Shown here piece by piece: positions 34,286-46,239 of a stretch of 64,000 nt of DNA. Position 1 is the stretch's first letter, and the number at the start of each line of letters is the position of its first letter. The DNA lies in the NCBI GenBank assembly GCA_036426205.1, contig CM071570.1, positions 74,679,763-74,743,762 of the forward strand, given 5' to 3'. Source of the DNA: Ascaphus truei (lineage: Eukaryota; Chordata; Amphibia; Anura; Ascaphidae). The position numbers and the translations under genes were made by a program. The notes under the pieces are model-generated. The model saw nothing but the letters and a program-made list of their open reading frames with translations. It had not been told where the DNA came from and ran no database searches.

Positions 34286-35590
34286 AGCAAACACGAATAA
34301 TATACATAGAAAGGTGCCCTACCAAATGCACTTGTGGTGCGAGAATGTGAAATGGGTATAGTGCAAGTAAAACCCTTTTATTATTAATTAAAAATATTTA
34401 TATAACGGATCAGGTGTACAGGTCCATGACCTGTCCCAAAGAAATAAACCACCCCCTGTTAAAGCAGCAGATGTATAAGTATAGACCACGGCTACAGTTA
34501 CTGTAGCTTGAAAGACATGTATAATGATGTCCTCATATATAAGAGGACTATGGAGGGACGGTGTGTTTCTAATTTTGAAGATATATATAGACCAATTATA
34601 GAGTTGTAAAATCAGAATAAACTGGTGAAATGATGATACCTAATAGGGAATTAGATAAACGGGGAGAACGTGAACCCCTCGTTGATACCCTGTGGGTTAA
34701 GTGTTCCCAGATCGAAAATCCACCTTGATTCTCGTTTAAGTACCTCTGTGTCCCAGTCTTCGCCTCTGATGCTTTTGGGGATAGATTCCACCCCCAAAAA
34801 ACTCAGGACTGTGGCATCCCCTTGATGCATATGGTGTGCATGGTTCGCCAGTGGGGTATACCGTTTATTCCTTCTGTCACCCAGATGTTCAGGTATGCGG
34901 TGTCGGAATTGGCGGATGGTTTTACCCACATATTTCTTATTGCAGATACATTTTGATATATTTATCTCCACGGATTTGTGTTGTGCATATATGTTGTATG
35001 CCAAATGTTCATACAGATGGGTAGCACACTTCACGATATCCTAATGATTATGAACTAATGCCCGTGATGTTCGTCTCTACTGATTGCATAGGCGGATTAA
35101 TAGGTCAGTAGATTACCATTGACTTGTACACAATGAGGTATGGCTGTTTCTATACAGCCTCCCCAATACAGTTGTAGAATTTTGGTGCATCTAGTGCATC
35201 AGACTGTTCATTATTATATATGAACAGGTTCTGATTTTTTAGTTAAAATCATTTGGATTATTATACCGTTACACCAACTCAACTGTGGGTAAATAATTAT
35301 GCTATGAGTAGGTTCTAGAGGGGAGCTACCCCCATAATACTACATGGGATACTTGAATAGACTCAGGAGCCATATTCTCCGCTAATGCATATTTAAATCA
35401 GAAGCTTTAACAGGGGGGGGGTTTATTTCTTTGGGACAGGTCATGGACCTGTACACCTGATCCCTTATATAAATATATTTAATTAATAATAAAAGGGTTT
35501 TACTTGCACTATACCCATTTCACATTCTCGCACCACAAGTGCATTCGGTAGGACACCTTTCTATGTATATTATTCGTGTAATCTCTCTGT
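34286..35590 (-). mobile_element. Penelope-like element B between inverted repeats
   Basis: About 180 bp at 34286-34470 recur inverted at 35402-35585 (for example ggtcatggacctgtacacc and ataataaaagggttttactt). Between them lies a GIY-YIG coding remnant. On the minus strand the 34.3-kb copy is the normal 3' end, so the 35.5-kb copy is an inverted duplicate at the 5' side, a layout known for PLEs. Confidence 0.7.
34651..35034 (-). pseudogene. PLE GIY-YIG endonuclease domain remnant
   Basis: The minus-strand frame contains CICNKKYVGKTIRQFRHRI, then TPLANHAHHMH, FLGVESIPKSIRGEDW and LKRESRWIFDLGTLNPQGIN, the conserved blocks of a PLE-type GIY-YIG nuclease and its C-terminus. The GIY-YIG core here is KYVGKT. 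The reverse transcriptase is missing upstream. The sequence differs enough from the 13.2-kb domain to represent another PLE lineage. Confidence 0.85.
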
Positions 35591-36540
35591 ACCTCAGATA
35601 TGAACATGAGGCTGTAAAAGCTGTCAATTCCTGCACAAAACTAAACATATTTTGTTATACATTCAAATATACATTTAATTGTAAATTACATCAATATATT
35701 AACATGAAGTAATAACGAAAGTAATGTTTAGATTGCTTATAGGAGGTTGCTACGAGGATAGAAATTAACCTCTTAAACCAGATCACCCAAGACAATACCG
35801 GGACACACTATTTAGTCAAAAGATCCCCAAATTTGATGTGATTTCCTCCTGTTTCCCACAAATGCCAAGAGCACAAATCTTGTTTGGATCATGAATTACA
35901 TTTGATAAAATACATGAAATGGAAGTTTAAAAAATGAAAAAAAAACACACAAAAAAAAAACACAATTGTATGCCCACATCTTGGGATGAAACCCTGCTCA
36001 AGAAGAATGACAGGATTGCAGCAGTAACAGAATAAACCCTCCTGTGGAATAGGTCAGGAAGCACATTTTCTGCTGCACTGCACTCCGGCTGATCAATTGT
36101 TGCTGATATTTGATCGAGGTATTTTAAAAGAAACAGATGGGCCACATTCCAAAGCCCATTAATAGGGGGATTATGCAAAGCTGAACTGGCTCACTGAGCA
36201 ACAAAACCATGTTGATGACCTGGAAGATTTAATTCCTCTTACAGCCATGATACACCGGCCTATCCAATGCTAGATCACTTACTGATAGGGTAAGCTCACG
36301 TTTAAGTCACCAGGAGACAACCTGGAAGTGTTAGGGGAGTATCTCATCATGGTCAATGCATTTGCATGTTGTTCCTAAAACAGCACAAAGTCCTATCTTT
36401 TACTATGCTGAGCAGCACTAGTAATACAGTCATGCAGTACTGAAAATAAAGAAAAGTTTTTCATTTTTTAGATATTATATAGGCCTACAGTATGTAGTAA
36501 GATAAATTAAGGCCAAAGAGAGGCCGCAATGCAGTCATGT
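35591..36540. other. No recognised feature
   Basis: AT-rich; includes A-rich runs near 35935-35965. Confidence 0.4.
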
Positions 36541-36545
36541 ATGTA

Positions 36546-36877
36546 CAGGCATACCCCGGTTTAAGGACACTCACTTTAAGTTCACTCGCGAGTAAGGACA
36601 TATCACCCAATAGGCAAATGTCAGCTCACGCATGCGCCTGTCAGCACGTCCTGAACAGCATTACCGGCTCCCTATCTGTACCGAAGCTGTGCGCAAGCGG
36701 GGAGACTATAGAGCCTGTTACACATGCGTTATTTACATCAGCTATGCACGTATATGACGATTGCAGTACAGTACATGCATTGATAAGTGGGGAAAAGGTA
36801 GTGCTTCACTTTAAGTACATTTTCACTTTACTTACATGCTCTGGACCCATTTCGTATGTTAATGCGGGGTATGCCTG
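36546..36877. mobile_element. Tigger/pogo-like MITE
   Basis: The ends are caggcataccccggttta and, reversed, caggcataccccgcatta, flanked by TA (36544-36545 and 36878-36879). The terminus caggcatacc is typical of pogo/Tigger-like elements. There is no transposase inside. Confidence 0.75.
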
Positions 36878-37035
36878 TATATCTTTTGTTATATAGCACC
36901 ATCCATGTACTGTACATAGCGCTACACAGCAGTAATACACGTGACATAATAATATAACACATAATGGGAATAGGCGCTCGAGACATAAAAGTAACATTAG
37001 TCCCTGCCCCGAAGAGCTTACAATCTATGTGGTAA

Positions 37036-37465
37036 TGGTGCAGGAAGGTAATGGCAGTGCACTACTGAAGAAAAATGATGGGCTGGAGAGCAAAAATTGC
37101 TAATAAAAACTTTTAATCAACACAGACAAAAACGGAGGACTTCGGGGGATCACTCTGTGTTGATTAAAAGTTTGTATTAGCACTTCAGCCGTGCACCGCC
37201 ATTAGCTTCCTGCTCCATCGCGGTTACACATGGCAGGGAGCACGCCGCTACAACCTCCAACGGGCAAAGTCCTCGTGAGGATTGTCTTCAGTCAATGTAA
37301 AAGAGACACTGTATAAATGGCTACGTACGACAGTGAGTGTGTACGGACACTACTGAGAGGCGAGAGACAGGATACTGCTGAGCCCGGTGATCTCTGTATT
37401 TATCTGTATGATAACAGTACTGTAGATTTTGAGTGCACTGATTTTAGACCTGTTCCACTTTTGTC
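37036..37465. mobile_element. 430-bp insertion with 16-bp target duplication and hairpin
   Basis: acaatctatgtggtaa occurs on both sides (37020-37035 and 37466-37481). A long duplication of this type suggests insertion by target-primed reverse transcription. Inside, tgctaataaaaacttttaat (from about 37098) is inverted at about 37152-37181, forming a hairpin around ggaggacttcgggggatcac. The class is unknown; a PLE- or HHR-type element is possible. Confidence 0.65.
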
Positions 37466-37569
37466 ACAATCTATGTGGTAAGTAGGAAGAACGTACAGAG
37501 ACAGTAGGAAGGTGTTCTGGTAAGTGCATCTGCAAGGGCTCACGGTCGATGTATGAGATGTGTAGTATC

Positions 37570-38525
37570 AGCCACGGAGCTACTCATATGCTTCGTTAAA
37601 GAGGTGTGTTTTAACATGGGTCTTAAAAGGTGGGGAGAGAGGGTGTACGTCGGATATTGAGGGGAAGTGCATTCCATAGGTGTGGGGCAGTTAGCTAGAA
37701 AGGTTTTAGGGGGGAGAGGGCTTTAGCTGCAAAAAGGGTAGAGAGAAGACATCCTTGAGCAGAACACAAGTCGGGACGGTGTATAGCGAGAAAATAGGAC
37801 AGATGTAAGGAGGGCCAGAAGAGTGTATAGTCTAAAAATTGAGAATTTTGTGAGTAATACAGGATTTAAAAGGAAGCCGGGAGAGGGATTTCAGCATGAG
37901 AGATGCTGAGACAAATTTATGAAAGAGTAAAGTGATTCTGGCAGCAGCATTTAGGATAGATTGTAGGGGAGAGAGTTGAGAGGCATGAAGGCTGGATAGT
38001 AAAAGTTAACAATAGTCGAGACGGGAGAGAATGAGGGCCTGTGTTCGAGTTTTAGCATTAGAACGACAGAGAAAAGGGTGTGTTTTTGCAATGTTACTGA
38101 GGGGAAATGACAGGTTTTAGCTACATTGTGAATGGAGAGGAGAATGTGAGGGAGGAGTCAAATGTGATACCTAGGCAGTGTGCTTGTGATACTGGGTGTA
38201 TGATAGTGCTGCCAACAGTACTGTAGAAGGGGGTAGTAGGGCCAGGCTTGGGAAGAAGTACTGTATGAGGAGCTATGTCCTTGACATGTTAAGTAAGAGT
38301 CAGTGGAGGGCCACCCAGAATGATATAACAGAGAGACTTTCAGAGACTTTAGTCTGTACAGCGGGTGTAAGGTCAGGGGTGAAAGGTAAATGTCTGTTAT
38401 CAGCATAGAGGTGATATTTGAACCCAAGAGATGTGAGGTCACCTAGAGAGAGTGTGTGAAAAAAAGAAGAGGTTCCAGGACAGACCCCTAGGGTACCCCC
38501 ACAGGGAGATCAACAGATCTCTACA
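37570..38525 (-). pseudogene. L2 LINE reverse transcriptase C-terminal half
   Basis: Minus-strand pieces in order: a G-PQGSVLGPLLF-like block, YADN at the catalytic YADD position, ALILSRLDYC, LQSILNAAARITLLFHK, SLMLKSLSRLPF and LWNALPLNIRRTPSLPTF. These are the later blocks of an L2 reverse transcriptase. Several stops and frame changes are present. Confidence 0.85.
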
Positions 38526-38534
38526 TGTAAAGCA

Positions 38535-40005
38535 TGTGACAATGTATAATTCTACATTCTTATCTAAGCTGGCAATTGTTTGGTGCTCCTGTTATACATT
38601 TGTAAAATCCTGATTGTGTGCCTAACATAATGGCCGCATTTCAGTTCCAATCAATCCATCAGTCAGGGTAACTCAGCAGCTACAATGTATCCTTCTATCA
38701 CTGAAGTAACATTATCTATTGTTACAGTTTGCCGCTCAAACTGCTGGGAACATTGGCAACAATTTATCACAAACAGGAAAGTGTTGCAAATATCTTGCAC
38801 TGCTTGGGAGGTGGGCTAAAACCTGCTATAGGATGCTTTAAACCCCATTAAAAATGGCATTAAGAGTTGAATAATAAAAAATAAAAAAAATAGTCACTAA
38901 TGTCTATTACTACAAAACCGATTAAAAAAAAAAAAATAATAAGATTTCACGTTTTACTGCTTTAAGTCTGCTATTCACGAATAAGGTCCTTAAATGACTT
39001 TCATGGGACATCACAATGGCCAGCACGCAGGTGGCCCTTGTGACATTGACTTGACATCCCTTTTTTTTTGTTGCTAATTTTAGGGGAAATCGCATTCACA
39101 GCCTCTTTTGATCCTTTTTTAAGTGGCAGGTCCCAACCATGTACATGTGAGATCACATGATTGCTGTGCCTGAAGATGTAACAGAGCTTCTAGCATCCTA
39201 AAAGGATCAATTTATATCCCATGTACAAAGTGTCAATTTCATTTTAATGTTTTCTGATGGTATTCAGGAGGAGGACTAGTCTCATAGCAATAACCATCAT
39301 TTAAGTGGAAACCCCCTGTTTGTGACCCAGTGTTAAGTGACTTGAGACTTTGATCTGGTCACTTCATCCCTGCCCTTCAGAAACATTAGTTAAGTCTGTA
39401 AGCTCTTTGGAGCAGGGATTCACTGCACAAGTCATTTCTAGGTTCACAGCTGAACACAAGGTAAGAAAAGTAGCAATATAAGAATAGAATGCAAAAATAA
39501 ACTACATGACATGCTCTACTTTACTGCCCTCTGGTGGAAGTCTATACTATTACACTATAGCAAAATACAAATTCTGTAAATGTACACTAAAAGAACATTA
39601 ATACCCTAACTTTATGAACAGAAATAAAATGTGCAGAGTATCTCTCACTGCACTATGCAAACATAGAAAAACTAATTTGACCATACCGATGCAACAGTAA
39701 AGTGTCCAGTGTCTGGAACACCATCAAAAAGCAAAGGTCTTTGTCCTATTAAAAAAAAATAAAAAATAAAAACTGGTAAAAATGTACTATAGCAAATTTT
39801 AGAATGTACCATAAAGCATAAATGTTCCAAAACATATATGTATCTAAAACAGAACGGAAAGAGTATTTTTAAAATAAATCCATCCAATCATTTTGATGTA
39901 AAAGGAAGTGGTGTTGTAGGTACAGATGAAGCACAATGTATGCTCTCCGTGACTGCTATTTGGAGCGGCTAATGCAGCTGGCAATCAACGGACAACATAT
40001 AATAA
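38535..40005. other. Mostly unrecognised; L2-tail fragment near 39398
   Basis: tctgtaagctctttggagca at 39394-39413 resembles the L2 tail. A poly-A/T run at 38925-38940 is simple sequence. Nothing else is supported. Confidence 0.4.
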
Positions 40006-40008
40006 ACA

Positions 40009-40743
40009 AGTTACTTAACCTTGCCAGGATGAAGGCTCATCCTCCTCATCCTCCTTTGTGGCACCAATCCCCTGAACTTGACCCGAAGCAATGCATCCTG
40101 AACCTGACCCGAAGCAATGCATCTTCTGATCTTTTAGCAGGTGTTGACGCGTCGTCTCCTTCCTGTCAAATGAGATGTGACAGGCCTTATATAAGGCCTT
40201 TGACATCACATTTGACAGACATATGCTTCATCCCCCAATTCGATTGGTGCATGTACCATGTGAATAGCCATAAAGTTTGGCTGAGAATAACCTCTTAACC
40301 AAACTTGATGGAAACACATGATATATCCTCCAATCCTATTGATGGATGTACCATGTGATGCCTTCCCTTTTTTAGGTGCTTCCCCCCCTTTAAAGTGACG
40401 TCACACCCAAAAAAAGGAAGGCATCACATGGTACATCCACCAATCGGATTGGTGGATGTACCATGTGTCTCTCAAATGATGTCACAGGCCTTATATAAGG
40501 CTTGTCACATCTCATTTGACAGGAAGGAGACGACACCTCAACACCTACTAGAAGACCAGAAGAGAAGAAGACATCTTTAGAGAAACAAAAAGAGACTTCC
40601 CAGAAACTGGTCTTCAAGCAATGGAGAGTGCATTGTTCCAGGTCAATGTGAGTATGCATTGCTTCAGGTCAAGTTGATGTGATTGGTGCCACAGAGGAGG
40701 ATGAGGAGGATGAGCCCTCATCCCGGCAAAGGTAAGTAAAACA
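40009..40743. repeat. 735-bp near-perfect palindrome
   Basis: The left arm from ttacttaaccttgccaggat is matched inverted by the right end atcccggcaaaggtaagtaa. Matching continues inward through cctcatcctcctcatcctcc, ctccttcctgtcaaatgag and ccttatataagg to the centre near 40385. The left arm has a 29-bp internal duplication (gacccgaagcaatgcat). There is no coding content. It is likely a fold-back transposon family. Confidence 0.8.
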
Positions 40744-41400
40744 TTTATAGGGTGTCCATTAATTGCCAATATGGGTATCTATGCCCCCCGTTGAGGGCTC
40801 AGGCAACCACGGTAACAATCAATCGATTAAATGGCTAGTGTTTGTCTATTTTATTGTAATGTAATGTGTACTTTATCGTAATTTGTCTTTTATTGTAATT
40901 TGTATTGGTTATGCTTTGGAATGGGCAAAAGCACTATTAGTTAGATATGGCTAGTGCCCATTATTGTCTATGCTGGTGTGGGGTGTTTTGTTGGGGGTAG
41001 AGGGGCTGGTTGAAGAGGGTAGTTGCCCCAGGGTGGGTGGTTAGGCCTCCGGGGAGAGGGGGATTGTGGCAACAGGTGTTAACCCCTTAATTACCCTAGC
41101 AATTACTACCCACTAAGGTAATTAACGGGTTACTTTACAGTATATGCTATTTCAATGGTAGGGCATCAGCCCTTTATTGGATGTTGTTGCTGCTGAGGAC
41201 GAGTAGGAGGGTGGCCTTCATCATGGCAGGAGTAAGTACTACTTTTATTTACTATAGGATGTCCATTAATAGCCTATCTGGCTATCTATGCACCCGTTGA
41301 GGGCATAGGTAGGCCACAGTGACAATCAAAGGATTAAATGGCTAGTATTTGTGTTCTTATTTTATTGTGATATAATGTGTATTTTATGGTAATGTATTTT
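40740..41400. repeat. Direct repeats, ~525-bp spacing
   Basis: The ~130 bp at 40747-40870 (tccattaattgcc ... gttgagggc ... gattaaatggctagt) recur at 41268-41400. The segment between them (ttaaccccttaattacccta, ccttcatcatggcaggagta) is related to 28640-28830, so this is part of the same family as the fold-back element in the CR1. Confidence 0.7.
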
Positions 41401-41429
41401 TATGCATCCCCTACGGGAGGTCAGAATCT

Positions 41430-41500
41430 TGGGAAGCAGGGGGTCCCCAAAGCTGAAATTAATGGGGTTCAGCTTCGGAGACTCCCTGCTTCAAAGATAA
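41430..41500. repeat. Short palindromic repeat, 'gaagcagggggtcc' family
   Basis: gggaagcagggggtcccc ... gctgaaatt is followed by its inverted form ggttcagcttcggagact and ccctgcttc. Related copies lie at 29340-29570 and inside the 61.1-61.7 kb duplication. Confidence 0.6.
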
Positions 41501-44240
41501 GACAAAGGTAGTCAGTAATACACCTATGGTGTCAAAGTAGTCAATGGGGCTAAATAAGAGGGAGCTGTGCGTGGCCACTGAGTTAACCGGAGTAGGGGGA
41601 ATAAATGTAATGGGCGTGGATTACTGTATGGTTTAGTGTACGCGATTACACCCTAGCAGATAGAGCTATAGTTTTTACTTTGGAGGACTACCGGCCCCGG
41701 CATCAGTGGCATCACACGTGGAGGTGCGGTGCTTACGCAAGACAGAGTGACGTCATCACGTCCTGTGGAGACACCGGAAGAGTCTGAAGGAACCCAGAGG
41801 GTGGAAAGAAGCCGATGCTGGAGAGCTGTTATATCTACACAGACAGCGACGGATAACAACGGGGCATAGTGCCAGGACATTGAGGTCCCATAAGTACCGT
41901 GAGTAAGGGGAGCACTGTAAGTGCGGTGAGAGACCATAGGAGGACTCACCAAAAGGGAATTACATCAAGTCCCATGAGTACTGTGAGTACTTTGAGCAGT
42001 ACAAGGGCTGTGAGAGACATTATTAGAGCTCACGGCAAGTGAACTGTGTCACTATATAATACCTTACACCAGGACACCAACAGAGGTGTATAGGTATACA
42101 AAAACGTGAACAGAGACTGCTAGAAGCCCAGCTGGAAACCGGTAGCCCCTATGAGTGTGAGATACTCTGAAATTCTCAATTGTTTTTAAAGAGCTCACAG
42201 AGTGTGAGTTTTTTACTTATCGTGATTCATTTAGTTTTTTTAATAATAAAACTGTGTTACACTATCCTGTGTGTTCTTTACCTCTCCCTATACATGTATC
42301 ACAACTCATGAGGTGGATACTTGGCCGTGAAGAATCGCTGCAGGATCCGAAGATACCGACCCAGGGACGTTCCCAGAACAATTACAGAGTTCCAAATCCC
42401 AGGGTGGATAAAACGCCTGATTAACTGATAACACTACAAGTGCATATCTTACCATTTATGGGTTAAATTTCTAAGACATACTACCCTATGTTTTGTCTCT
42501 TACCTTTTATTAGGATTTGTGTTATTTGGTTTTTCCATTTACTTTTTGAGTCCCTATGTTCTCCATGATCGGCCGATCGTCATTACATTTCTAGGGGAAT
42601 ATCTTTCCCCTGGTTCTGTTTTGTTCTATTGGGACTCTTATTATATGGTTTTTCCTTTTTGTTTGGGGTTGTTTAGTTTATTTTATTTTTTATTCTTTTC
42701 AACAGCAGTCATTTATATGTGGTATGTGGTCTGGTATGTTTTAGTTGTTTTATTTATGTGTTACTAAGAAAATCCATTTTTCTACTCTCACTTTATATTT
42801 TTTAAGTGCTTCCTTTTGATCCTTCTTTTTTTCTTTTTTGTGTTCTCATTGCCTTTGGGTCGGCAGCACCGCCAGAGGGTATTATTCACCCTGACTTTTA
42901 GAAGTAGGATATTTGCTATGCCGGAGGTATACTGCGATATCAGTTACTACTATACACGGCAAAAAGAAAACGAGATAATCAAGTGAAAAGAAATGTACTG
43001 ACCATAAATGTAAGTCAGGGACCCACGATGGTGCTTTTAAAACCACTTATCCTTTGACTGTCTCATAATGCAAAAAAAAATGGAACTTAAGTTATTGGTA
43101 TTCTTAGTCACAGTAACTCCTAATCTATTTCTATCATTCCATTTGTCCGTCACACTTTTGCCTAGAACCTTTTGGCTGCCCGGTCATACTATGCATCGAC
43201 AGAGCCTTTTGGGAAATCTTTCCAGGCCAAGTGTTGGCTATTTGAATTTCCCAAAAGTTTTAATCTCAAAATGTTGCCAAAAATGTTTTAAAGTCTCCAA
43301 CTCTCTCATCACAAGGCTGTATTTATTCCATTATCCCCGTTGAAAGTCTTCCAAATTACTTCAAGCCTTGTAGTTTAAACCAGTACTTAATCATTCAATA
43401 CTACAAACTACAGGCCTTTCGTTCAAAATGTGTATCACTTGTATAACATCACGCACATGTAGGCAGGGCTGCAGGCACTGCTAGTTTACTAATAATTCCC
43501 AGAAATATACAAAGGCGTTTAACTCAGTGAGGACCATTTTCATTTATTTGTGCTTTAGCAAAAGCTCTCCAGTTTCTACTTCTTTTATACGTCACATAAA
43601 ACTAATTCCTTACTTCCCAACACCTTCTTTGGACCTTTTGTTATTTCTGTATTAAACAATACCATAAGAAAGTCTCCTCGGTTTCATCCAATGTAGATAT
43701 TTAGTCTCCTGCAGGTATTTGTAAAATAAGGTCTCGCCTGAGATACCAGATATCAACCCAAAAACTGGATGAAAAGGTTATATATTGGTATAAAGGGCAC
43801 TGCATGTACACTTCGTAGGAAACGGAGGACACCACCAGTTAAACTCAAGTTTAATATTATTTAACCAGACCAAAACCACTATTGTGATCAAATATATGCC
43901 ATGTATAATGGGACATATAAACAGTCGTTTGTGGTCTGAAGTTGCTCCTGTATTTCATACTTCACTACTGGTTTTCCAATGTGTATTGTAATGTGTTCAA
44001 ATTCCTTAATGTTGAAATTGCAGCTATTTTTTACCTTCATCACCATTTATTCATAACACACCAACATATTCTACAGAACAGTACAGGCAGGTCAAGAGAC
44101 GATAAACATAAAAGATCAACATTAACACACACTGGTACAGAGTATCGAATGCACTAACAGGCGATATAGATATTGCAGTCTATACTAAAATGATTAGGAA
44201 TGGTCAGCATTGTTTAATAATGGTAGGACATACCAAATTA
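41501..44240. other. Unclassified; possible PLE or LTR remnants
   Basis: 41660-42300 is GC-richer and ends with an AATAAA-containing stretch (42244-42250). It could be the 5' region of a PLE or an LTR, but I found no pairing end. 42470-44240 is AT-rich without recognised features. Confidence 0.3.
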
Positions 44241-44329
44241 TTCTTATTAGTTTCTTTGAAGAAATAGCTAGTAACATAGAGCAAGGCAATCTGGTGCTCT
44301 ACAAACGCTATTGACGATATTATTATGAT

Positions 44330-45480
44330 TTTGTGTGGAGATCACAACACCTTGGACACTTTTTTGGCACAACTTAATTGTAATCCTTATCATTTAAAAT
44401 TCACTTTTAAACACAGCACCTTTGAACTTGAGTTTTTGGATTTACTTATTTACATAAAAGAGGGAGCATATGTACCAAGTCGTACCATAAACCTGTGAGT
44501 TGTCTAAACTATATTTAGGCCGAGAGCAATAATTACAATAAATGGCTAGAGAGCATACCATTTGGGGAACGAAGACAGGTAAAGCGGAACTGTTCAGAGC
44601 CCATGGTTTTTGAGGAACAAGCTGTTGCTATTCTAGACAAGTTTAGGTCCAAATCATATGGACTTAACATTCTAGAAGAAGCATATTCTAAAACCACTAA
44701 ACTTAAATCTTATTGATTATTAAAAAGGAAAACTGAAAAACAATCTAACCACAATGAAAATACCAAAATTATTGTGGATGTTCCATTTATCACACAGTTC
44801 AACCCGCTCTCAGCCAAAATTAAACGTGTCCTCAACAAACATTGGCACTTAGTATTGCAAGATCCAATTTTTAATTCATATATTCCACCGATTCCAAGAG
44901 TAATCTGTACCAAAGCCAATTATCTAAAAAAAAAACTATTGTTCCCAGTTGTTTGAAATCAAGTAAAGACAGAACTTGTAAATTCCTTTTTAATATAAAA
45001 AAGGCTTTTTCAAGTGTCTTAAGTGCAAAATGTGCAAATTAAACCCAATAGGTTAAACAGGTTAGAGGTTTTTCTTTGACTCACACTAAGATTTTATCAT
45101 TAACCGTTTCATCAACTGTGACACAATCAATGCAGTTTATTTGATTCAGTGTCCATGTGACAAACAGTACTGTATATAGGTAGAACCACTCGCAAACTCA
45201 AACTCCAATTTGCAGAACACATTACCTATATTCAGAAAGGGTTTACACAACATAGTCTTTTCAGACACTTGAAAGAATTTCACAATCAGAATCCAGCAGG
45301 AATTAAATGTATGAGTATTGACATATTGGAACCCAATTGGAGAGGGGGTGATTTGGTTAATCAGATCTCTAAATTAGAAACCAAATGGATACACAGTTAA
45401 AACATTAGTACCCTTTGGACATAATGTTGATATTGATCTGGGAGCTTTTCTCCAAGATTAAACCTACCTCCTTATTCATT
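44330..45480 (+). pseudogene. PLE reverse transcriptase C-terminus and GIY-YIG remnant
   Basis: The plus strand gives LNCNPYHLKFTFKHSTFELE and FLDLLIYIKEG (post-catalytic PLE reverse transcriptase), then RRQVKRNCSEPMVFEEQA, INPLSAKIKRVLNKHW-type linker text, VYLIQCPCDKQY with an IGRTTRKL block (GIY-YIG domain), SLFRHLKEFHNQNPAG and GGDLVNQISKLETKWIH. Multiple stops and frameshifts exist. The YVDD catalytic box was not located and probably lies in the truncated part. Confidence 0.8.
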
Positions 45481-46094
45481 TAGAATATGGTGCAATATAA
45501 CCTTCAGTATTTTTTCTGTATTGTGTATAGATATAAAGCTATATAAGAATCTGGATCTCTGTTAGATAAGATGCGTATTATTAGTTTGTCATATTGATCT
45601 CTCCTAGTCAATCACCAAAATGTATTATGTCATTATACAATATATCTGGTAATCTGCTTAGTTAGATCTCTATGTGTCTCCACATGCCACATTGATTCCC
45701 CTTAGCCAACAATTATGATGCATTACTATATATGTATACTATATATGTATAAAAGATATTTGATTCTCTGTATAGTTAGATGTTTCTATGTTATAATGAT
45801 CTACATATGAAGTTATTGTTCTCTATATATTTATATAGAATACAGAATGTTTTAAAATGTGTTTATCATATTTTCTTAATTTTAGGTTTGAATTTATTAA
45901 AATATCCTAGAATTTGTATTGCTTAATACACTCTATTACTGTATACAAACAGATATTTCTTCCTGTGTAGTATATACTCAACATTGTCTCGATTGGTTGC
46001 AACATAGATTAATGATTGGTCTAACAATCTTCCTATCAACCAATTAAAATATGGACACCGGTATAAATATATGGTATCTTCACTACCTCATTAT

Positions 46095-46130
46095 ACCTGT
46101 GATGAAGTCTGATAAAGATGAAACGTGTAG
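46095..46130 (+). ncRNA. Degenerate hammerhead-like motif at the end of PLE C
   Basis: GTGATGA (46099-46105) is followed by AAG, a TCT/AGA stem and T, then GAAAC (46120-46124) and GTGT. The first core C is replaced and stem I is weak, so it is probably inactive. Confidence 0.45.
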
Positions 46131-46239
46131 GGTGCTTTGAGTATACCCTTTTGTACATTTTTATGTTCTGCTGTATGTTCAAACTTTACAATACAAGTTT
46201 GATGGAATCCGAAGTGTCTGGAGTTATTTTCTGCCCATT

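Larger units (their letters stand above)
36885..38530 (-). mobile_element. L2-type LINE, antisense, 5'-truncated
   Basis: The minus strand carries the reverse transcriptase remnant (about 38530-37580) followed by the 3' tail (37035-36885) with ttgtaagctcttcggggcag and gcgctatgtacagtacatgg. An insertion at 37036-37465 splits it. Confidence 0.85.
44250..46230 (+). mobile_element. Penelope-like element C, 5'-truncated
   Basis: The coding remnant (44330-45480) is followed by an AT-rich 3' part and a hammerhead-like end at about 46098-46130 (GATGA, stem TCT/AGA, GAAACGT). It ends at about 46230. It is the longest PLE copy in the window and the only one that keeps reverse transcriptase sequence. 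Confidence 0.8.
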
